Below, in pieces: positions 60,454 to 64,000 of a DNA stretch of 64,000 nucleotides; positions within the stretch are counted from its first letter, which is position 1; each line of letters starts with the position of its first letter. The DNA lies in contig OZ245874.1 of assembly GCA_965229335.1 (NCBI GenBank), positions 558,001-622,000 on the forward strand, read 5' to 3'. The DNA is from JAFKFH01 sp017307375. Lineage in GTDB: Bacteria > Pseudomonadota > Alphaproteobacteria > Ferrovibrionales > Ferrovibrionaceae. The notes under the pieces were generated by a model. That model had not been told where the DNA came from. It did no database searches and saw only the letters and a list, made by a program, of their open reading frames with translations. The translations under genes were made by a program, and so were the position numbers.

Positions 60454-62601
60454 TCAGGCCGCAGCCTTTGCCGCCGGCCCGTGATAGCCTTCGCCCTTCG
60501 CCGCCATGTCGCGCAGGCTGTTCGGCGGCGTGAAGCGGGCGCCGTATTTCTGCGCCAGCCGGTCGCATTCGGCGACGAAGGTCGCCGAGCCGACCGTGTC
60601 GATCTGGCTGAGCGTGCCGCCCAGGAACGGGGCGAAGCCCCAGCCCAGGATCGAGCCGACATCGGCGTCGCGCACATTGGTGACGACGTTCTCCTCCAGG
60701 CAGCGGGCGGTCTCGATCGACTGGATGTACATCAGCCGCTTCTTGACCTCGGCGACGTCCGGCTGCTCCTTGGCCAGCGGGAAATGCTCGGCCAGCCCGG
60801 CCCAGAGATGCTTCTTCGCACCGTCGGCCGGGTAGTCGTAGAAACCCTTGCCCGCCTTCTTGCCGACGCGGCCGAGCTTTTCGACCATCAGCGCGACGAC
60901 CGGGTCGGACGGCGCGGGGCGGTAGGCGTCGCCCAGATCGGCCTGGGTCTGCTTGCGCACCTTGAGCATCAGGTCCAGGGCGACTTCGTCGGCCAGGGCC
61001 AGCGGCCCGACCGGCATGCCGGCCATGCGCCCGGCATTGTCGATCAGCGCCGGCGCGACGCCCTCGGCCAGCATCGCCAGGCCCTCGTTGACATAGGTCG
61101 CAAACACCCGGCTGGTGTAGAAGCCGCGGAAGTCGTTGACCACGATCGGCGTCTTGCGGATGCGCTTGACGTAATCCATGGCGCGGGCGAGGCATTCCGG
61201 GCTGGTTTCCTTGCCCAGGATGATCTCGACCAGCGGCATCTTGTCGACCGGCGAAAAGAAGTGCAGGCCGATGAAGTTGGCCGGGCGGCTCGAGGCTTGG
61301 GCCAGACCCGATATCGGCAGGGTCGAGGTGTTGGAGGCGAAGATCGCGTCGGCCCCGATCACGGCCTCGGCCTTGGCGGTGACGTCGGCCTTGATCTCGC
61401 GGTTCTCGAACACCGCCTCGATCACCAGTTCGCAACCCTTGAGGTCGGCATAGTCGACCGTCGGGGTAATCCGGGCGAGGATGGCGTCGCGCTCGGCCGC
61501 CGTCATGCCGCCGCGCGCGACCTTCTTGTCGAGCAGGCCCTGGGAGTAGGCCTTGCCCTTGCCGGCCGCTTCGATCGTGGAATCGAGCAGCACGACCTCG
61601 AGCCCGGCCACCGCCGAGACATAGGCGATGCCGGCGCCCATCATGCCGGCACCGAGGATGCCGACCTTCTGGTACCTGGCGGTCGGCACGCCGGCCGGGC
61701 GGCCGGCCAGCTTGTTGGCCTCGTTGATGCCGAAGAACAGGCTGCGGATCATGTTGCGCGCCTGCGGCGACATCGCGCAATTGACGAAGTAGCGGCTTTC
61801 GATCTTCAGGCCGTTGTCGATGTCGACCTGCAGGCCTTCGTAGACGCAGGCCAGGATGTTGCGCACCGCCGGGTAGTTGCCGAACGATTTCTCGCGCGCC
61901 ATCGCGTTGCCGGCGGTGAAGGTCTCATAGCCCTTCGGGCTCTGCACCGGGTCGGCGACGCGGAAGCCCTTCTTGTCCCACGGCTTGACGGTGTTCTTCG
62001 GCCCTTCGGTCAGCAGCCACTGCCGCGCCTGCGCCAGCAGCTCGGCGGCGGGGACCACCTTGTCGACCAGCCCCTGGGCCAGCGCCTTGTCGACCGACTG
62101 CTTCTTGCCCTCGAGGATCAGCGGCAGCGCGTTGCGGATGCCGATCATGCGGGGCAGGCGCTGGGTGCCGCCGGCGCCGGGCAGCAGGCCGATCGAGACT
62201 TCGGGCAGGCCGATCAGCGTCTTCGGATTGTCGGCGGCGATGCGGTAGTGGCACGCCAGGCAGATCTCGTAGCCGCCGCCCAGCGCGGTGCCGTTGATCG
62301 CGGCGACGAAGGGCTTGCCGGACTTCTCGATGGCGCGAAACACGCTCTGCAGTGCCCAGGACTTCTGCATCATCTCGTCGGCCGACTTCGCCTCGGTCAC
62401 CGAGGTCAGGTCGGCGCCGGCGACGAAGTCCGCCTTCTTCGAGGTGATGATCACGCCCTTGACGGCCGCATCCTTGATCGCCGCCTGGACCTTCTCGGCG
62501 AACAGCCCGACCGAATCGTTGTTCAGCACGTTCATCGGCCGATCGGCCATGTTCCAGGCGATGGTGGCGATGCCGTCGCCGTCGACTTCGTAATCGATCA
62601 T
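60454..62601 (-). CDS. fadJ: Multifunctional enoyl-CoA hydratase / 3-hydroxyacyl-CoA dehydrogenase
   Basis: 715-residue fused beta-oxidation enzyme: an N-terminal crotonase domain (about 1-190, with FVAGADLTSVTEAKSADEMM and FVAAINGTALGGGYEICLAC) hydrates 2-enoyl-CoA, and the C-terminal dehydrogenase oxidises 3-hydroxyacyl-CoA with NAD. VSIGLLPGAGGTQRLPR is the second crotonase motif, VGILGAGMMGAGIAYVSAVA the NAD-binding loop, and FIGLHFFSPVDKMPLVEII carries the catalytic His-Glu. The start is the ATG at 62601 (MIDYEVDGDG), 4 bp after the thiolase stop; the longer frame overlaps the thiolase. FadJ and FadB-type names both fit. Confidence 0.94.
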   Translation of the reverse strand: MIDYEVDGDGIATIAWNMADRPMNVLNNDSVGLFAEKVQAAIKDAAVKGVIITSKKADFVAGADLTSVTEAKSADEMMQKSWALQSVFRAIEKSGKPFVAAINGTALGGGYEICLACHYRIAADNPKTLIGLPEVSIGLLPGAGGTQRLPRMIGIRNALPLILEGKKQSVDKALAQGLVDKVVPAAELLAQARQWLLTEGPKNTVKPWDKKGFRVADPVQSPKGYETFTAGNAMAREKSFGNYPAVRNILACVYEGLQVDIDNGLKIESRYFVNCAMSPQARNMIRSLFFGINEANKLAGRPAGVPTARYQKVGILGAGMMGAGIAYVSAVAGLEVVLLDSTIEAAGKGKAYSQGLLDKKVARGGMTAAERDAILARITPTVDYADLKGCELVIEAVFENREIKADVTAKAEAVIGADAIFASNTSTLPISGLAQASSRPANFIGLHFFSPVDKMPLVEIILGKETSPECLARAMDYVKRIRKTPIVVNDFRGFYTSRVFATYVNEGLAMLAEGVAPALIDNAGRMAGMPVGPLALADEVALDLMLKVRKQTQADLGDAYRPAPSDPVVALMVEKLGRVGKKAGKGFYDYPADGAKKHLWAGLAEHFPLAKEQPDVAEVKKRLMYIQSIETARCLEENVVTNVRDADVGSILGWGFAPFLGGTLSQIDTVGSATFVAECDRLAQKYGARFTPPNSLRDMAAKGEGYHGPAAKAAA

Positions 62602-62605
62602 CGGA

Positions 62606-63814
62606 TCAGACCCTCTCGATGATGGTGGCGGTGCCCATGCCGGCACCGACGCAGAGCGTGACCAGCGCGGTCGACTTGCCGGTCCGCTCCAGCTCGTCCA
62701 GCACCGTGCCCAGGATCATCGCGCCGGTGGCGCCCAGCGGATGGCCCATCGCGATGGCGCCGCCGTTCACGTTGATCTTGTCGTGGGAAATGTTGAGCGC
62801 TTCCATGAAGCGCAGCACGACCGAGGCGAAGGCCTCGTTCAGTTCGTAGAGGTCGATGTCGGTCGTGGCCATGCCGGCACGCTTCAGCGCCTTCTCGGCC
62901 GCAAACGACGGACCGGTCAGCATGATCGTCGGTTCCGACCCGATCGAGGCGAACGACCGGATCCGCGCCCGCGGCTTCAGCCCGGCGCGCTTGCCGGCCT
63001 CGGCATTGCCGATCAGCACCGCGGCGGCGCCGTCGACGATGCCCGACGAATTGCCGGCATGATGGACGTGGTTGATGCGCTCGACTTCCGGATAGCGCTG
63101 GGTGGCGACGGCGTCGAAGCCGAACATCTCGCCCTGCACCTTGAACGACGGCTCGAGCGAAGCCAGGGTCTGCATCGTCGTCTCGGGCCGCATGAACTCG
63201 TCGCGGTCGAGCACGGTCAGGCCGTTGACGTCCCGCACCGGCACGATCGAGTTCTTGAAGCGGCCGGCGGCCCAGGCCGCGGCCGCGCGCTTCTGGCTTT
63301 CGACCGCATAGGCGTCGACGTCGTCGCGGCTGTAGCCCCATTTCGTCGCGATCAGGTCGGCCGAGATGCCCTGGGGCACGAAATAGGTATCGAAGGCGAC
63401 CGCGGGATCGACCGGCCAGGCGCCGCCCGAGGTGCCCATCGGCACGCGCGACATCGATTCGACGCCGCCGCCGATCGTCAGGTCGGACTGGCCCGACATC
63501 ACCTGGGCCGCGGCCATGTTGCAGGCCTCGAGGCCCGAGGCGCAGAAGCGGTTGATCTGCACGCCCGCGACCTTCTCGTCGAGGCCGGCCGATATCGCGG
63601 CGACGCGGGCGATATTGGCGCCCTGCTCGCCGGCCGGCTCGACGCAGCCGAAGACCACGTCGTCGACCAGCGAGGTGTCGAGCTGGTTGCGGTCGCGCAC
63701 CGCCTGCAGGGCGGTGACGGCCAGATGCATCGGGGTGACGGAATGCAGGGAGCCGGAAGCCTTGCCCCGGCCGCGCGGGGTGCGTACCGCGTCGTAGATG
63801 AATGCGTCGGTCAT
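62606..63814 (-). CDS. Acetyl-CoA C-acyltransferase (thiolase)
   Basis: 402-residue thiolase that cleaves 3-ketoacyl-CoA with CoA to release acetyl-CoA. The nucleophilic Cys91 is in NRFCASGLEACNMAAAQVMS, the catalytic His in GGAIAMGHPLGATGAMILG, and the second Cys in TLCVGAGMGTATIIERV. HAGNSSGIVDGAAAVLIGN is the usual substrate-loop region. It stands between the upstream acyl-CoA dehydrogenase gene and the multifunctional enzyme, so these three make a complete beta-oxidation operon (fadE-like, fadA/I-like, fadJ). A GGAGG ribosome-binding site precedes the ATG at 63814. Confidence 0.95.
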   Translation of the reverse strand: MTDAFIYDAVRTPRGRGKASGSLHSVTPMHLAVTALQAVRDRNQLDTSLVDDVVFGCVEPAGEQGANIARVAAISAGLDEKVAGVQINRFCASGLEACNMAAAQVMSGQSDLTIGGGVESMSRVPMGTSGGAWPVDPAVAFDTYFVPQGISADLIATKWGYSRDDVDAYAVESQKRAAAAWAAGRFKNSIVPVRDVNGLTVLDRDEFMRPETTMQTLASLEPSFKVQGEMFGFDAVATQRYPEVERINHVHHAGNSSGIVDGAAAVLIGNAEAGKRAGLKPRARIRSFASIGSEPTIMLTGPSFAAEKALKRAGMATTDIDLYELNEAFASVVLRFMEALNISHDKINVNGGAIAMGHPLGATGAMILGTVLDELERTGKSTALVTLCVGAGMGTATIIERV

Positions 63815-63844
63815 GTCGATCCTCCTGATCGGTCGGCCGTCACC

Positions 63845-64000
63845 TCAGATGGTGCGGCCGATCAGTTCCTTCATGATCTCGTTGGTGCCGCCGTAGATGC
63901 GCTGGACGCGGGCATCGGCATAGGCGCGCGCGATCGGATATTCCCACATGAAGCCGTAGCCGCCGTGCAGCTGCAGGCATTCGTCGAGCACCTTGCCCTG
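63845..64000 (-). CDS. Acyl-CoA dehydrogenase, C-terminal fragment
   Basis: Only the last 51 codons and the stop are in the window; the gene continues past the right edge. The visible end includes VLDECLQLHGGYGFMWEYPI and RVQRIYGGTNEIMKELIGRT, the C-terminal flavin/ETF-facing blocks universal in acyl-CoA dehydrogenases. The thiolase gene begins 30 bp downstream of its stop, so this is probably the first step of the same beta-oxidation operon. Confidence 0.93.
   Translation of the reverse strand, partial: QGKVLDECLQLHGGYGFMWEYPIARAYADARVQRIYGGTNEIMKELIGRTI

Overview
The window reads as chromosomal DNA of a high-GC, Gram-negative alphaproteobacterium, most like the Rhodospirillales. The basis is family resemblance: a malyl-CoA/beta-methylmalyl-CoA lyase of the Rhodobacter type, an alphaproteobacterial-style single PAS protein, a 7TM-DISM sensor kinase, many ABC importers, and strong G/C third positions throughout the real genes. 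No rRNA, tRNA, CRISPR array, transposase or phage gene was found. The species cannot be named from the sequence alone.

Layout. 1-5.8 kb (mostly minus): start of a class III aminotransferase, an N,N-dimethylformamidase large-subunit-like hydrolase and a four-gene polar amino acid ABC importer, with a divergent LysR regulator. 5.9-9.4 kb: a divergent response regulator and sensor kinase between two small unknown genes. 9.5-16.7 kb: a TetR regulator facing a PotABCD-like importer that continues into an acyl-CoA ligase and an enoyl-CoA hydratase. 16.7-26.8 kb: a complete xylose-type sugar operon (ABC importer, isomerase/epimerase, Gfo/Idh dehydrogenase, xylA, xylB) under a divergent ROK regulator. 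27-30.8 kb: secA and an epoxide hydrolase. 30.9-34.6 kb: two tandem paralogous membrane diguanylate cyclases. 34.7-37.6 kb: accA, a malyl-CoA lyase, a PAS protein and folB.

37.7-47 kb is the least explained part: a FliL-like exported protein, a lipoprotein with a duplicated Cys repeat, two unknown cytosolic proteins, an aldo/keto reductase, thpR, a sirtuin, and a tandem pair of 575-residue paralogues that I do not recognise. The pair is separated by a 361-bp spacer carrying duplicated leader DNA and a possible 38-residue ORF. 47-53.3 kb: small enzymes and an acyl-CoA catabolic operon (PECR-like reductase, two acyl-CoA dehydrogenases, hotdog proteins) behind a MerR/LiuR-type palindrome. 53.5-58.3 kb: an AEC transporter, an outer-membrane barrel protein and a large mosaic secreted protein. 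58.3-60.4 kb: a small operon of an oxidase-like membrane protein, a TetR regulator and a Coq4-like protein. 60.4-64 kb: a fatty-acid beta-oxidation operon (multifunctional hydratase/dehydrogenase, thiolase, acyl-CoA dehydrogenase end).

Overall the window is a catabolic and regulatory neighbourhood: at least three import-plus-degradation modules, each with a dedicated regulator, around a few housekeeping genes. The best candidates for new biology are the 575-residue paralogue pair, the Coq4-like operon and the mosaic secreted protein.
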